From NCBI GenBank assembly GCA_030647205.1, contig JAUSJO010000002.1, forward strand, positions 62,001 to 126,000: a DNA stretch of 64,000 bases, given 5' to 3'. How positions within the stretch are numbered: the stretch's first letter is position 1; the number at the start of each line of letters is the position of its first letter. The notes beneath the pieces are model-generated. The model worked only from the letters and a program-made list of their open reading frames with translations, was not told the DNA's origin and ran no database searches. Below, in pieces: positions 1 through 7,856 of the stretch. The position numbers and the translations under genes were made by a program. This DNA is from a bacterium. Lineage in GTDB: Bacteria; Patescibacteria; CPR2; UBA1875; JAJYID01.

Positions 1-2088
1 AATAGGATGAAGTAGTTTTAATGAATTTTTCAGAACAACATCAAGAGTATATTGAGCGGCAAGTTTACTCTTGTCGTTTTCGCGGATACGAACTTTTGTA
101 TCTTCTATACAGTTATCGCAGAAATCATGCCAGAAAAAGTCATATATTACTTCGATCGCGTGTTGAAAGTCGTATTTACCTAGGTAGTTATTGGTAGTTT
201 CGATAGTCTGATTTAGTTTTTTGAGTATTTCTTTGTCATTTTTAGTTAGACTTGGCTTTATTTCCTTCTCAAATGTTTCACGTGAAACATCTTTATAGTC
301 TTCCAAATTCATCAAAGTAAATCTGGTAGCATTCCAGACCTTATTAGCAAACCTTTTTCCATTCAAGATAGCGTCTTCAGAGAACTTTATATCCTGTCCC
401 TGCCCAATCTGCCATAAAAGGCCAAATCTGGTAGCATCCGTGCCATATTTTTCTATCAATTCCAGCGGATCAACCCCTGTTCCAAGTGATTTAGACATTC
501 TTCTGCCTTCACTGTTAAAAACTGTGGGGTTAATATATACGTCCTTAAACGGAACTTCTCCCATGAACTCGATGCCAGACATTATTATGCGTGCTACCCA
601 TAGATAAAGTATGTCTCTGGCTGTGGCGAGAAAAGTTGTAGGGTAAAAATAATCCAAATCTTTCGTTTTTTCCGGCCAACCAAAGGTTGCAAACGGCCAA
701 AGCGCACTTGAAAACCATGTATCAAGTACATCCTCATCTCTTTTTAGCTTCGATGATTTACATTTTGGACATTTACGTTCAGATTTCTTGCTTTCTACAT
801 CTTCCATGGCCCACTTTTCGGAAACGATGATTTCTCCGCATTCGCAGTACCATACCGGTATTTGATGCCCCCACCATATTTGCCTGGATATGCACCAGTC
901 ATTTATATTGTTCATCCAGTCTAGGTAAACCTTTTTCCATTTTTTAGGATGAAACTCAACTTCCCCGTCTTTAACGGCCTTAATGGCCGGCTTTGCCAAC
1001 TCTTTCATGCTTACGTACCATTGCAAGGTCAGAGAAGGCTCCATAATGGTATTGCATCGATAACAATGCCCTACATTATGGATGTATGGTTTGGCTTGAC
1101 TAAGCCATTTACCCTCTTTTAGCATCTCGATAACTACATCTCGAGCTTCAAATCTATCAAGTCCTGCGAACTCTTCTCCTGCCTCAGGTGTCATCTTGCC
1201 TTCAAGGTCGATAACGATTATTTTGTCTAGCTTGTGCCTTTTGGCTATCTCAAAGTCGTTAGGATCGTGAGCAGGCGTAACCTTAACTGCTCCTGTACCA
1301 AACTCCATGTCTACGATATCATCTGTGATAATCGGTATTTTTCGGCCTTGTATAGGTAAAATCACATTTTTCCCAATCAAGTCTGTATATCTTTTATCTT
1401 TTGGATTTACGGCAACGGCCGTGTCTCCAAGCATGGTTTCCGGCCGGGTTGTTGCTACTGTAAGCTCTCCCCCGCCTTCTATCTCATATTTAATGTACCA
1501 GAGGAAACTCTCATGTTCTTCGTGCTCAACCTCAAGATCAGAGAGAGAAGTTCCGCATCTTGGACACCAGTTGGTTATGCGATAATCACGATAAATATAA
1601 CCCTTGTCATAGTAATGAGTGAAGGCTTTTAAAATTGCCTTTGTATAGCCTTCATCCATAGTAAAGCGGGTTCTGGACCAGTCGCACGAGCAACCTAGGG
1701 TTTTTAGTTGTCCCAAGATTCTTGCTTCATACTCATCCTTCCATTTCCAAACCTCTTTCTCAAAATTGGCTCTGCCAAGGTCAAATCTCGTTTTTCCCTC
1801 TTTGGCGAGTTTCTTTTCTACCACAGACTGAGTAGCAATGCCGGCGTGATCTGTGCCGGGGAGCCACTCTGCAGGGATTCCTTTCATCCTATTCCATCTT
1901 ACAAGCGTATCTTGAATGGTATTATTTAGTGCGTGTCCCATATGCAAAGAACCTGTGACGTTTGGAGGGGGGATAACCACTGTGAAGGGCTTTTTGCCAC
2001 CTTCAAGTTTAGGGGTGAAATATCCGCCTTTTTCCCATTTTTCATATATATTTTTTTCGTTTTCTTCCGGTTTGTATGACTTGTCCAT
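1..2088 (-). CDS. valS: Valyl-tRNA synthetase (C-terminus cut by window edge)
   Basis: Charges tRNA-Val with valine in the cytoplasm. Reading the minus strand from the ATG at 2088 gives 696 codons with no stop before the window edge, so the C-terminal anticodon-binding and coiled-coil parts are only partly present. Class I signatures are clear: PPPNVTGSLHMGHA near residue 40 (HIGH box) and RRMSKSLGTG near residue 545 (KMSKS box). Two CxxC pairs (WCPRCG and the CPKCKSSK region) are zinc-binding knuckles in the inserted domains, and the editing-domain segment TTRPETMLGDTAVAV is present. A T-box leader with its own promoter lies upstream, so expression should respond to uncharged tRNA-Val. A perfect parS palindrome is embedded in the coding region at 274-289, reading as part of DVSRETF. 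Assignment is secure. Confidence 0.97.
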   Translation of the reverse strand, partial: MDKSYKPEENEKNIYEKWEKGGYFTPKLEGGKKPFTVVIPPPNVTGSLHMGHALNNTIQDTLVRWNRMKGIPAEWLPGTDHAGIATQSVVEKKLAKEGKTRFDLGRANFEKEVWKWKDEYEARILGQLKTLGCSCDWSRTRFTMDEGYTKAILKAFTHYYDKGYIYRDYRITNWCPRCGTSLSDLEVEHEEHESFLWYIKYEIEGGGELTVATTRPETMLGDTAVAVNPKDKRYTDLIGKNVILPIQGRKIPIITDDIVDMEFGTGAVKVTPAHDPNDFEIAKRHKLDKIIVIDLEGKMTPEAGEEFAGLDRFEARDVVIEMLKEGKWLSQAKPYIHNVGHCYRCNTIMEPSLTLQWYVSMKELAKPAIKAVKDGEVEFHPKKWKKVYLDWMNNINDWCISRQIWWGHQIPVWYCECGEIIVSEKWAMEDVESKKSERKCPKCKSSKLKRDEDVLDTWFSSALWPFATFGWPEKTKDLDYFYPTTFLATARDILYLWVARIIMSGIEFMGEVPFKDVYINPTVFNSEGRRMSKSLGTGVDPLELIEKYGTDATRFGLLWQIGQGQDIKFSEDAILNGKRFANKVWNATRFTLMNLEDYKDVSRETFEKEIKPSLTKNDKEILKKLNQTIETTNNYLGKYDFQHAIEVIYDFFWHDFCDNCIEDTKVRIRENDKSKLAAQYTLDVVLKNSLKLLHPI
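274..289. promoter_or_regulatory. parS-like ParB (Spo0J) binding site
   Basis: The 16-bp perfect palindrome TGTTTCACGTGAAACA lies inside valS. It is identical to the bacterial parS consensus recognised by ParB/Spo0J, and parS sites are commonly found inside genes close to the replication origin. I saw no second copy in the window and no parA or parB gene here. The sequence match is exact; the in vivo role is inferred. Confidence 0.8.
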
Positions 2089-2103
2089 CTTTTGCCTTTC
2101 TTA

Positions 2104-2290
2104 AAATAAAAAAACCCGCTTCTTGGGGGTCCGATTACTCGGATGGTACCACCCCAATTCCACGTGGCGCTTCATCTTAGCTTTTACGGAGCTACCGGTG
2201 AGTTCTAATTTTCAGCGATTGCCAAATTTCTTCTCACAGCTCACAGGATGACATTAGGTCCTGTTCGAATGCTTTTATCAAATTGTTATG
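2104..2290 (-). promoter_or_regulatory. T-box riboswitch leader of valS
   Basis: On the minus strand the leader contains the T-box core GGGTGGTACC (2145-2154) within an antiterminator-like segment, followed by a C-rich/G-rich hairpin and a T run (2104-2125) that forms the competing terminator. T-box leaders bind uncharged tRNA and allow readthrough of aminoacyl-tRNA synthetase genes. The only hairpin near the 5' end is short: a 6-bp stem (2243-2248 with 2259-2264) whose 10-nt loop contains GUC, a valine codon, at 2250-2252. The predicted transcript starts at about 2286, so there is little room for a classical long Stem I. The specifier assignment is an inference; the T-box itself is well supported. 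Confidence 0.85.
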
Positions 2291-2292
2291 AA

Positions 2293-2321
2293 AGTTTACA
2301 TCAAAAACGCCAAGAAGTCAA
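2293..2321 (-). promoter_or_regulatory. Promoter of the valS T-box transcript
   Basis: On the minus strand a -35 TTGACT (2316-2321) and a -10 TAAACT (2293-2298) are separated by 17 bp. This places the transcript start near 2286, just before the small specifier-like hairpin. Confidence 0.7.
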
Positions 2322-2327
2322 AGAGGA

Positions 2328-2378
2328 TTGAAAAAATAAGCATTTTATAGTAAAATGTGGTCTCTTGGGTAATCCCAA
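2328..2378 (+). promoter_or_regulatory. Promoter and 5'-end hairpin of the radical SAM gene
   Basis: TTGAAA (2328-2333) and TAAAAT (2351-2356) are 17 bp apart, giving a start near 2363. The transcript would begin directly with the hairpin TTGGG-TAAT-CCCAA (2365-2378). The promoter diverges from that of valS; their elements lie within 60 bp of each other. Confidence 0.6.
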
Positions 2379-2418
2379 CGAATTATTGATAGAAAAATAT
2401 AGATACTGGAGGTAACAA

Positions 2419-3897
2419 ATGATCGGATTGCTTGGGCGGAAAATCAAGAAAGTCGTTATCATAGAGCCGAAATCGGCGGATAGGCAAGTTTATGGACTGT
2501 TCAAAATACCGCGCGGGGTTGTCCTTTTAGCAACCATTTTGAAGACGCTGGGGTACGAAGTGAAGGTCTATTGTGAGGATTTTGCCCAGATAGACTGGGA
2601 CGATGTTCTGAGCGCCGACGTGGTTTGCCTCTCGTTGCTTACAGCTACAGCCAAGAGAGGATATGCTGTAGCCAAGGAGGTTCGTGTGCGAGAGATTCGT
2701 GCTGGTGCGCCGTATAAACCAATCATCATGGGTGGTGTCCACCCAACATTTGCTACCGAAGAGGCGCTCGTAAATAGTGCTGACTTTGTGGTAAGGCATG
2801 AGGGAGATAAGACACTGCCTGAGCTTCTGGAGGCTATCGAGGGCAAGCGCGAACTTGAAAGTGTACTCGGTATTGCGTTTTTCCGCGATAATCAGGTTAT
2901 AAAAACCGCGGAGAGGCCGTTTCTCACCAACGAGGAGCTCGATGAACTTCCTTTTCCCGACAAGACCCTTGTTGTGAACTGGGAAGAAATCACAACCGAT
3001 CTGGTCATCACGTCTAGAGGATGCCCATTCAACTGTAATTTCTGTTCGGTGACTGCTATGTTTGGGAGAAAGTTCCGGATCAGAAGCGTCAAGAGGGTCC
3101 TCGATGAGCTGGAAGTACTGTCGGTAAATGCCGGCGGCAAAAGGATAGTTGTTTTTATCGGCGACGACAACTTCACCGCGAAAGAAAAACGCGCGGTTGA
3201 AATCGGTGATGGTATCATCGAGAGGGGACTAAACCTCTCTATGATCATTCAGGCGAGAACCAATACGTCGGAAGCGACTCTTGCTGCGCTGAAAAGGGCA
3301 GGAGTAGGTCGTGTCTGCGTAGGTCTTGAGTCGGTAAGCGACGAGGCGCTCAAGGAGAGCAACAAGCGCCAGGAAGTCAAAGACATCATCAACTTCATCG
3401 AAAGATGCGACAGGGTCGGGGTCAAGATCCATGGTATGTTTGTGTCGGGCTTTGATAATGATACGCCCAGAACGATACGGGGTATCGTCAAGTTCGCTAA
3501 GAAGTACCGCAGGATTCTGGAAACAATCCAAATAACAATCCTGACGCCGTTTCCGGGGACGATTCTCTACGATCTCATGGTTAGTGGTGGTGACATAGTC
3601 TTCCATGATTGGGATCTCTACAATACCCACACCGTGGTACACTTGCCCAAGAAAATGAAGCCCTCAGAACTTCAGAGGGAAACGTACTTGGCAATGAAGC
3701 GCTTCTACTCCGTGTACGGTATCTTCATCTCACTCCTCAAGCTCAACAAAACCTCAATCGTTATCAGTCTTTTCGGCTGGACAGAGGCAAGGCGGTGGCG
3801 CTGGGGAAAAGGGTTTAGATCCCATATGCGCATTCTGCGCAGGATGGAACGTCGCGGTTTATTTACGCAAAACGTCTTACCGGACACCACTTCCTAA
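2419..3897 (+). CDS. B12-binding domain radical SAM protein
   Basis: The N-terminal part (about residues 10-150) looks like a cobalamin-binding fold with the family segment IMGGVHPTFATEEAL. It is followed by a radical SAM core whose CxxxCxxC cluster motif is Cys202, Cys206 and Cys209 (RGCPFNCNFC). The C-terminal part (about 400-492) is basic and of unknown role. Members of this class (BchE/HpnP/HpnR-like) methylate or rearrange lipids, tetrapyrroles or other small molecules, so the substrate cannot be named. The ATG is preceded by a good site, ACTGGAGG. The gene stands alone between a dedicated promoter and a strong terminator at 3921. Family call is secure; specific function is unknown. Confidence 0.85.
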   Translation: MIGLLGRKIKKVVIIEPKSADRQVYGLFKIPRGVVLLATILKTLGYEVKVYCEDFAQIDWDDVLSADVVCLSLLTATAKRGYAVAKEVRVREIRAGAPYKPIIMGGVHPTFATEEALVNSADFVVRHEGDKTLPELLEAIEGKRELESVLGIAFFRDNQVIKTAERPFLTNEELDELPFPDKTLVVNWEEITTDLVITSRGCPFNCNFCSVTAMFGRKFRIRSVKRVLDELEVLSVNAGGKRIVVFIGDDNFTAKEKRAVEIGDGIIERGLNLSMIIQARTNTSEATLAALKRAGVGRVCVGLESVSDEALKESNKRQEVKDIINFIERCDRVGVKIHGMFVSGFDNDTPRTIRGIVKFAKKYRRILETIQITILTPFPGTILYDLMVSGGDIVFHDWDLYNTHTVVHLPKKMKPSELQRETYLAMKRFYSVYGIFISLLKLNKTSIVISLFGWTEARRWRWGKGFRSHMRILRRMERRGLFTQNVLPDTTS

Positions 3898-3920
3898 TAG
3901 CAGAATAGTATCTATCCATT

Positions 3921-3959
3921 GTCCCCTTAAGTCATCGTACTTGAGGGGACTCTTTTTTT
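3921..3959 (+). terminator. Intrinsic terminator after the radical SAM gene
   Basis: GTCCCCTTAAG pairs with CTTGAGGGGAC around an 8-nt loop and is followed by TCTTTTTTT. Confidence 0.9.
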
Positions 3960-4005
3960 AGACTAATTTTAAACTCGGACTTGCCATATAAAATCAAAAT
4001 TAGAC

Positions 4006-4060
4006 TTGCGAAAAGTCAGTGTTTATGGTATGATAGCAGTCCTTAGAGCATTATCTCTAA
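4006..4060 (+). promoter_or_regulatory. Promoter plus 5' hairpin of the 4.1-5.3 kb membrane cassette
   Basis: TTGCGA (4006-4011) and TATGAT (4029-4034) are separated by 17 bp. The predicted start near 4041 is followed at once by the hairpin TTAGAG/CTCTAA (4043-4060) and then by GCAAATTGAAA, a motif shared with other cassette leaders. Confidence 0.6.
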
Positions 4061-4112
4061 AGCAAATTGAAAAAAAGAGTTCATTTCAAAATCCTAGAGA
4101 AAGGTGATCCAA

Positions 4113-4493
4113 ATGAGCACTAATGCAGTTGATGTTATCCAGATAATACTGTTGGTCGCAGGGCTATCGCTTATGGTAAGCATGCGTAATTTGCTGAAAA
4201 ATGCTATGGCACCCGGCAAAAGAGTATCGGTTGCGGAAAAGCCCCAAGATATAAACATGAAAGACCTGTTCTTCCTAAAAATGGTATACAAGAGGTTGGG
4301 CAGGATCGTGGTAGCTAAAATAACCGTACTTATTGTCATAGCGGTGACGCTCTTCTTCCAATGGAATGCTCTATTCTTCATCGCCGCGGTAGGCTATGCG
4401 GTTTTTCTGTATATTTACTTGAAGCTATCTGTCAACAAATGTCGCCGTAACGTGGAGACATTGATCGGGCAAGTTTCTGCTGCGAAAGGGTGA
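4113..4493 (+). CDS. Small membrane protein, unknown function
   Basis: A 126-residue protein not recognised as a known family. One hydrophobic segment lies near the N-terminus (about residues 7-25) and a long one at about 70-110 could make two helices, with a basic cytoplasmic-looking stretch between. I choose ATG 4113 because AGAAAGGTGAT sits at Shine-Dalgarno distance; an upstream in-frame GTG at 4104 lies inside that site. First gene of a three-gene operon with tight spacing, whose products are all small membrane proteins. This may be an envelope-associated set, but no function can be assigned. Confidence 0.7.
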   Translation: MSTNAVDVIQIILLVAGLSLMVSMRNLLKNAMAPGKRVSVAEKPQDINMKDLFFLKMVYKRLGRIVVAKITVLIVIAVTLFFQWNALFFIAAVGYAVFLYIYLKLSVNKCRRNVETLIGQVSAAKG

Positions 4494-4498
4494 GTGCG

Positions 4499-4897
4499 AT
4501 GGATAGTCTTGTTCTTTTAGGAGGATTTGCTCTTGCTGCGTCAGGATTATCCTCGGTCATAAAAGCCTTCAACTGTAATAATCAATGGAGATCAAGGTTG
4601 ATGTGGTTTCGGGCTTGTATTTCGATCGGGGTTCTTAGCTGCATTGCGGCAGGGATTTTAATGTCGTCTGCCTTTGCGTCTAGGATTCAAGGCGGGGAAG
4701 GACCTCCGGGAACGAATGCTGTTGGAATAGGCTTTATTGTTGTAACTTGGTTGCTAGCCATTGCCGGTTCATTCATGTTTATAAGAGACCGGAATCTGCT
4801 AAAAAAGCAGATGGTGGTCAAGGGTCAAAGGTTAGATCAGGTCGAAGCAGAAGAAGACGCTAAGTGGGCGAAGTCCCTACAATCCGAGAAAGGATGA
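4499..4897 (+). CDS. Small membrane protein, unknown function
   Basis: A 132-residue protein with three predicted membrane helices (about 3-22, 38-60, 80-105) and a charged C-terminal tail. ATG 4499 lies 8 nt after AAAGGG; an in-frame GTG at 4490 overlaps the previous stop but has no ribosome site. The loop between helices 2 and 3 is Gly/Pro-rich (GGEGPPG). It is translationally close to the gene before it and 5 nt from the gene after it. No family recognised. Confidence 0.7.
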   Translation: MDSLVLLGGFALAASGLSSVIKAFNCNNQWRSRLMWFRACISIGVLSCIAAGILMSSAFASRIQGGEGPPGTNAVGIGFIVVTWLLAIAGSFMFIRDRNLLKKQMVVKGQRLDQVEAEEDAKWAKSLQSEKG

Positions 4898-4902
4898 GCT
4901 AA

Positions 4903-5271
4903 ATGATCGCGGGCATGATTGTTCTGGGATTTCTTGTAGTGAACTACTATCTTCATCGCAAAAACGGCCGCATCTTTTCCAAACAATTAGAATTCATCAA
5001 GACGAATGGTGATGTTGAAAAGTGGGCCGATGATGAAGAGAAATGTTTGACCTATCTGGCGTTCTTTAAGAGTCAACGAAAGGTTGATGTGCTCCAGATG
5101 ATAATCTGTCTTGTAGTGGCAATGGTGTTGTATTTCAGCAATATCGTGGAAGTAGGCATTCTTTATCTGCTCGCTTCTCTGTTTTACTACGGTCATTATG
5201 TGGTAGACGGTTGGGGCAGGTCAGTGGCAGTAGAGAAGATTAAAAAGGCGGGTGGACTGCAAGCGGAATGA
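4903..5271 (+). CDS. Small membrane protein, unknown function
   Basis: A 122-residue protein with an N-terminal helix (about 2-16), a charged central segment (about 20-65) and a hydrophobic pair of helices at about 65-100. The start is supported by AAAGGATGAG just upstream, which also contains the previous stop codon. Last gene of the 4.1-5.3 kb cassette, closed by the terminator at 5287. No recognisable domain. Confidence 0.7.
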   Translation: MIAGMIVLGFLVVNYYLHRKNGRIFSKQLEFIKTNGDVEKWADDEEKCLTYLAFFKSQRKVDVLQMIICLVVAMVLYFSNIVEVGILYLLASLFYYGHYVVDGWGRSVAVEKIKKAGGLQAE

Positions 5272-5286
5272 TGTTACTTTTTAGAA

Positions 5287-5319
5287 GGCCGCGGTGCTTT
5301 AAGCACTGCGGCCTTTTCT
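5287..5319 (+). terminator. Terminator of the 4.1-5.3 kb cassette
   Basis: GGCCGCGGTGC pairs with GCACTGCGGCC around TTTA and is followed by TTTTCTT. It also separates the cassette from the converging tsaD gene. Confidence 0.9.
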
Positions 5320-6365
5320 TATGCTAATTTTAGATTCGGGTTTGGTGTGAGCGATTTTGGCTCAGTGAAGTCAAACTCTTTTTGTTTATAATATGCAGCG
5401 GCGCCGATCATTACCGCGTTATCGGTGCAATATTTAAGATCAGGCATATAAAAATTTACATTTAATTCCTTGCACATTTCCTGTAGTTTTTCTCTTAATT
5501 TCTGATTTGCAGCTACACCACCGGAGAGGATGAATGATTTTGGTGCGTATTTTTCTATAGCTCGCTGACTATTTTGGGACAGGGTATCAACTAGCGTTTT
5601 TTGAAATGAGGCGGCAATATTCGCCTTATCTTGTTCTGATAGCGATTTCGACTGTTTCACTACATTTAAAACAGCAGTTTTTAGCCCTGATAAGCTAAAA
5701 TCGAGACTAGGATCAGGATACTCCAGAAATCCCTCAGAGTTTCTTTTTGGTTCCGGTGTGAGATCAACTACCGGAAATTTGTACTTGTTTACATCTCCTT
5801 TTTTAGCCAAATTCGAAATATTTGGGCCGCCGGGATAGGGGAGAGCAAGCAGTGCTGCGACCTTGTCAAATGCTTCGCCGGCAGCATCATCTCTGGTTTG
5901 GCCCACAATTTTGAAGTTATAATGGTTTTCAACTTCGATTAACATTGTGTGACCACCTGAAACAAGTAAAGTAACAAGAGGGAACTGAGGTTGTTTGGTG
6001 CTTACCCAGTTTGCATAAATATGTCCTTCAAGATGATTGACGGCAATCAACGGTTTATTTTTTAGGATTGAGAGTGTTCTGGCGGTTTCTGTACCGACTA
6101 TTAAGCTTCCGACGAGTCCGGGACCTTGGGTTACGGCTATAGCGTCAATGTCTTCCCATGACATTTTTGCTTCGGAAAGGGATTCTTTAACAGCTGGGAT
6201 TATCGTTTGTACATGAGCGCGAGCAGCTACCTCAGGCACGACACCGCCATATTTGGCATGGATGTCTATTTGTGAAGCGACTACGTTCGATAAAACTTCA
6301 CGGCCGTCTTTCACGATTGCTGCCGCCGTTTCATCACAACTTGTTTCGATGGCTAATATATTCAT
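5319..6365 (-). CDS. tsaD: tRNA N6-adenosine threonylcarbamoyltransferase TsaD
   Basis: Transfers the threonylcarbamoyl group to A37 of ANN-decoding tRNAs together with TsaB and TsaE (not in this window). The 348-residue length is usual. The start MNILAIETSCDETAAA matches the family N-terminus, metal-ligand histidines are His111 and His115 in HLEGH, and the ATP-binding SGGVAANQKLREKL segment lies near residue 270. The gene converges on the preceding membrane cassette, and its start is only about 40 bp from the divergent promoter of the next cassette. Assignment is secure. Confidence 0.97.
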   Translation of the reverse strand: MNILAIETSCDETAAAIVKDGREVLSNVVASQIDIHAKYGGVVPEVAARAHVQTIIPAVKESLSEAKMSWEDIDAIAVTQGPGLVGSLIVGTETARTLSILKNKPLIAVNHLEGHIYANWVSTKQPQFPLVTLLVSGGHTMLIEVENHYNFKIVGQTRDDAAGEAFDKVAALLALPYPGGPNISNLAKKGDVNKYKFPVVDLTPEPKRNSEGFLEYPDPSLDFSLSGLKTAVLNVVKQSKSLSEQDKANIAASFQKTLVDTLSQNSQRAIEKYAPKSFILSGGVAANQKLREKLQEMCKELNVNFYMPDLKYCTDNAVMIGAAAYYKQKEFDFTEPKSLTPNPNLKLA

Positions 6366-6402
6366 AACAAGAGATATTATACCTTATTTGAAGCTAAAAG
6401 TC

Positions 6403-6431
6403 TTGAAAGAAATCATTTTTTTGGTTATAAT
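6403..6431 (+). promoter_or_regulatory. Promoter of the 6.5 kb membrane protein gene
   Basis: TTGAAA (6403-6408) and the perfect -10 TATAAT (6426-6431) are separated by 17 bp. Confidence 0.75.
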
Positions 6432-6465
6432 CACCATAATCAACTCCCACTCAAGGAGGAGCACT

Positions 6466-6816
6466 TTGCAAAAGCTTGGTAAACTCAGGTTCTTCATGCC
6501 TGTCATAATGCAGTTATTTGTCTGGACCTCTCCATTTGCTCTTTATTTTGCAATCAGGCTTCTGGGAGATGGTGATCTTTTCAATATGGTTGCTACAGGA
6601 TACATGATGTTCCTAGTCGTGTCGTGTTGGATATTCTCTCTCAAAGACAGGTTGATGGAGAGGCATTATTTAACAGCTTTTACTCTTGCTTCATTATTCG
6701 GCCTTTTCACGGGCCATTTGATCCTTTTCATCGGGATGTGGCTGCTTCTCATGTGCGCATCCGGGATAAAAATGATTGTTGAAGCAGAAAAAGAGACCCG
6801 AGTTCGTGGATTTTAA
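6466..6816 (+). CDS. Small polytopic membrane protein (TTG start), unknown function
   Basis: About 116 residues, mostly hydrophobic, with roughly four membrane helices and a short charged C-terminus (EAEKETRVRGF). I choose the TTG at 6466 because AAGGAGGAG lies directly upstream; the reading frame stays open to 6253 but that would overlap tsaD and lie upstream of the promoter. Single-gene cassette between its own promoter and the terminator at 6827. No family recognised. Confidence 0.65.
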   Translation: MQKLGKLRFFMPVIMQLFVWTSPFALYFAIRLLGDGDLFNMVATGYMMFLVVSCWIFSLKDRLMERHYLTAFTLASLFGLFTGHLILFIGMWLLLMCASGIKMIVEAEKETRVRGF

Positions 6817-6826
6817 TAATATTTGA

Positions 6827-6854
6827 GGCCGTTGCTTTATGCAGCGGCCTTTTC
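6827..6854 (+). terminator. Terminator of the 6.5 kb gene
   Basis: GGCCGTTGC pairs (with a G-T) with GCAGCGGCC around a short TTTAT loop and is followed by TTTTCC. Confidence 0.85.
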
Positions 6855-6873
6855 CATTGGGCTATAAATATAC

Positions 6874-6943
6874 TTGACAAAACATGTATCTTGTGGTATA
6901 TTATCGAGCATTGTCAATATAGCGAACAATCCAAAAATCGCTA
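6874..6943 (+). promoter_or_regulatory. Promoter and leader hairpin of the 7.0-7.8 kb cassette
   Basis: Consensus TTGACA (6874-6879) and TATATT (6897-6902) are 17 bp apart. The leader holds a hairpin TAGCGA/TCGCTA (6920-6943) followed by GCAACCTTGAAA, again the shared leader motif. Confidence 0.7.
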
Positions 6944-6968
6944 AGCAACCTTGAAAAGGGAGAGAGAA

Positions 6969-7163
6969 ATGACTCAAGTTAAAATTTTTCAGGGACTGGG
7001 TTATGAAGTCGAAGAGAAACTCAATGGATGGCTGGATGAGGAAGGTGCAGGGATTGAAATCACCCACGTTGCTCAGTCGGCTTCTGTTTCAAGTCTCGAT
7101 GGCCAAATCGCCACAACTGTCTTCTACGAGAAAAAGAAAGACCAAAAAGCCCGCAAGAAGTAA
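6969..7163 (+). CDS. Small soluble protein, unknown function
   Basis: A 64-residue protein with a predicted alpha/beta pattern and a strongly basic C-terminal tail (KKKDQKARKK). No membrane segment. ATG 6969 is preceded by AAAAGGGAGAG; the in-frame TTG at 6951 precedes that site and is rejected. The length and layout resemble small ligand- or protein-binding modules, but I recognise no family. First gene of a three-gene cassette whose other members are membrane proteins. Confidence 0.6.
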   Translation: MTQVKIFQGLGYEVEEKLNGWLDEEGAGIEITHVAQSASVSSLDGQIATTVFYEKKKDQKARKK

Positions 7164-7201
7164 AAAATTGCGAAGGTAAACAACGACCTAAGGGAGAGAC
7201 A

Positions 7202-7585
7202 ATGGAAGCGTCACAGGCAATGGAAATGAACAAACCTGAAGACATCAGTCTTGAGGGAATGCTCATAAGATGGCTCAGTCATCTTCGGCATGATGAATGG
7301 TCCAAAGTGCCCTACTATCTGGCCATGGCCGGTATCGGAGCCGTATGGAGCATGTTTGTAGGCATTATGATAGTGCTAAGCTGGGTATGGCTGCCCGGCG
7401 AGATGGCATCAACAACTACCCTTCTGATGGTTATGTTGGGAGTGGCGGTATTAACTCATCTTCTCTTTTCCCTTGGCAGAGATGTCAAGCGGTATAAAAA
7501 GGATGAGGAGGGTGCAGTGGGTGAATATGATAATCTGGAGCATCTCTTTGCCGATGACAAAGAAGATAAGTCTCCCCTCTGGTAA
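7202..7585 (+). CDS. Small membrane protein, unknown function
   Basis: A 127-residue protein with a soluble N-terminal segment (about 1-35) and two strong helices (about 38-62 and 65-90), then an acidic C-terminal tail (EDKEDKSPLW). The ATG has the ribosome site AAGGGAGAGA. Middle gene of the cassette, ending 10 nt before the next gene. No family recognised. Confidence 0.65.
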   Translation: MEASQAMEMNKPEDISLEGMLIRWLSHLRHDEWSKVPYYLAMAGIGAVWSMFVGIMIVLSWVWLPGEMASTTTLLMVMLGVAVLTHLLFSLGRDVKRYKKDEEGAVGEYDNLEHLFADDKEDKSPLW

Positions 7586-7595
7586 GGAGCCATAC

Positions 7596-7769
7596 ATGCA
7601 TAAAATGATTTGGGCCGCGGTAATACTTCTGGTAAGTGGTGCGCTGGTCGGGATTGTTGGCCGGTTTCTAGGCGTCCATTTCGACTCCCGTTTGGGAGGC
7701 ATCTTGTTTATTATCATTGCCTACGTAGCCGGAGCTATCGCTGTCAAAACGATAGAACGGATTTCCTAA
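7596..7769 (+). CDS. Very small membrane protein, unknown function
   Basis: 57 residues with two hydrophobic stretches (about 5-27 and 32-52) separated by a short loop, so a hairpin membrane protein. The start at 7596 follows GGTAAGGAG at good distance; the frame remains open upstream inside the previous gene but without a ribosome site. Last gene before the terminator at 7792. Confidence 0.6.
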   Translation: MHKMIWAAVILLVSGALVGIVGRFLGVHFDSRLGGILFIIIAYVAGAIAVKTIERIS

Positions 7770-7791
7770 ATAGGCATTGACGAACCTCCAA

Positions 7792-7822
7792 AATGGCGGT
7801 GCTAAGGCACCGCCATTTTTTC
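7792..7822 (+). terminator. Terminator of the 7.0-7.8 kb cassette
   Basis: AATGGCGGTGC pairs perfectly with GCACCGCCATT around TAAG and is followed by a T run. Confidence 0.95.
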
Positions 7823-7856
7823 TTTTCTCTATATTTTTGCCTTAAAATGTGCTTAA

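Noticed and set aside
6253..6465. Longer version of the 6.5 kb membrane gene starting inside tsaD
   Set aside because: It would begin upstream of the clear promoter and within tsaD on the other strand; the TTG with AAGGAGGAG explains the gene.
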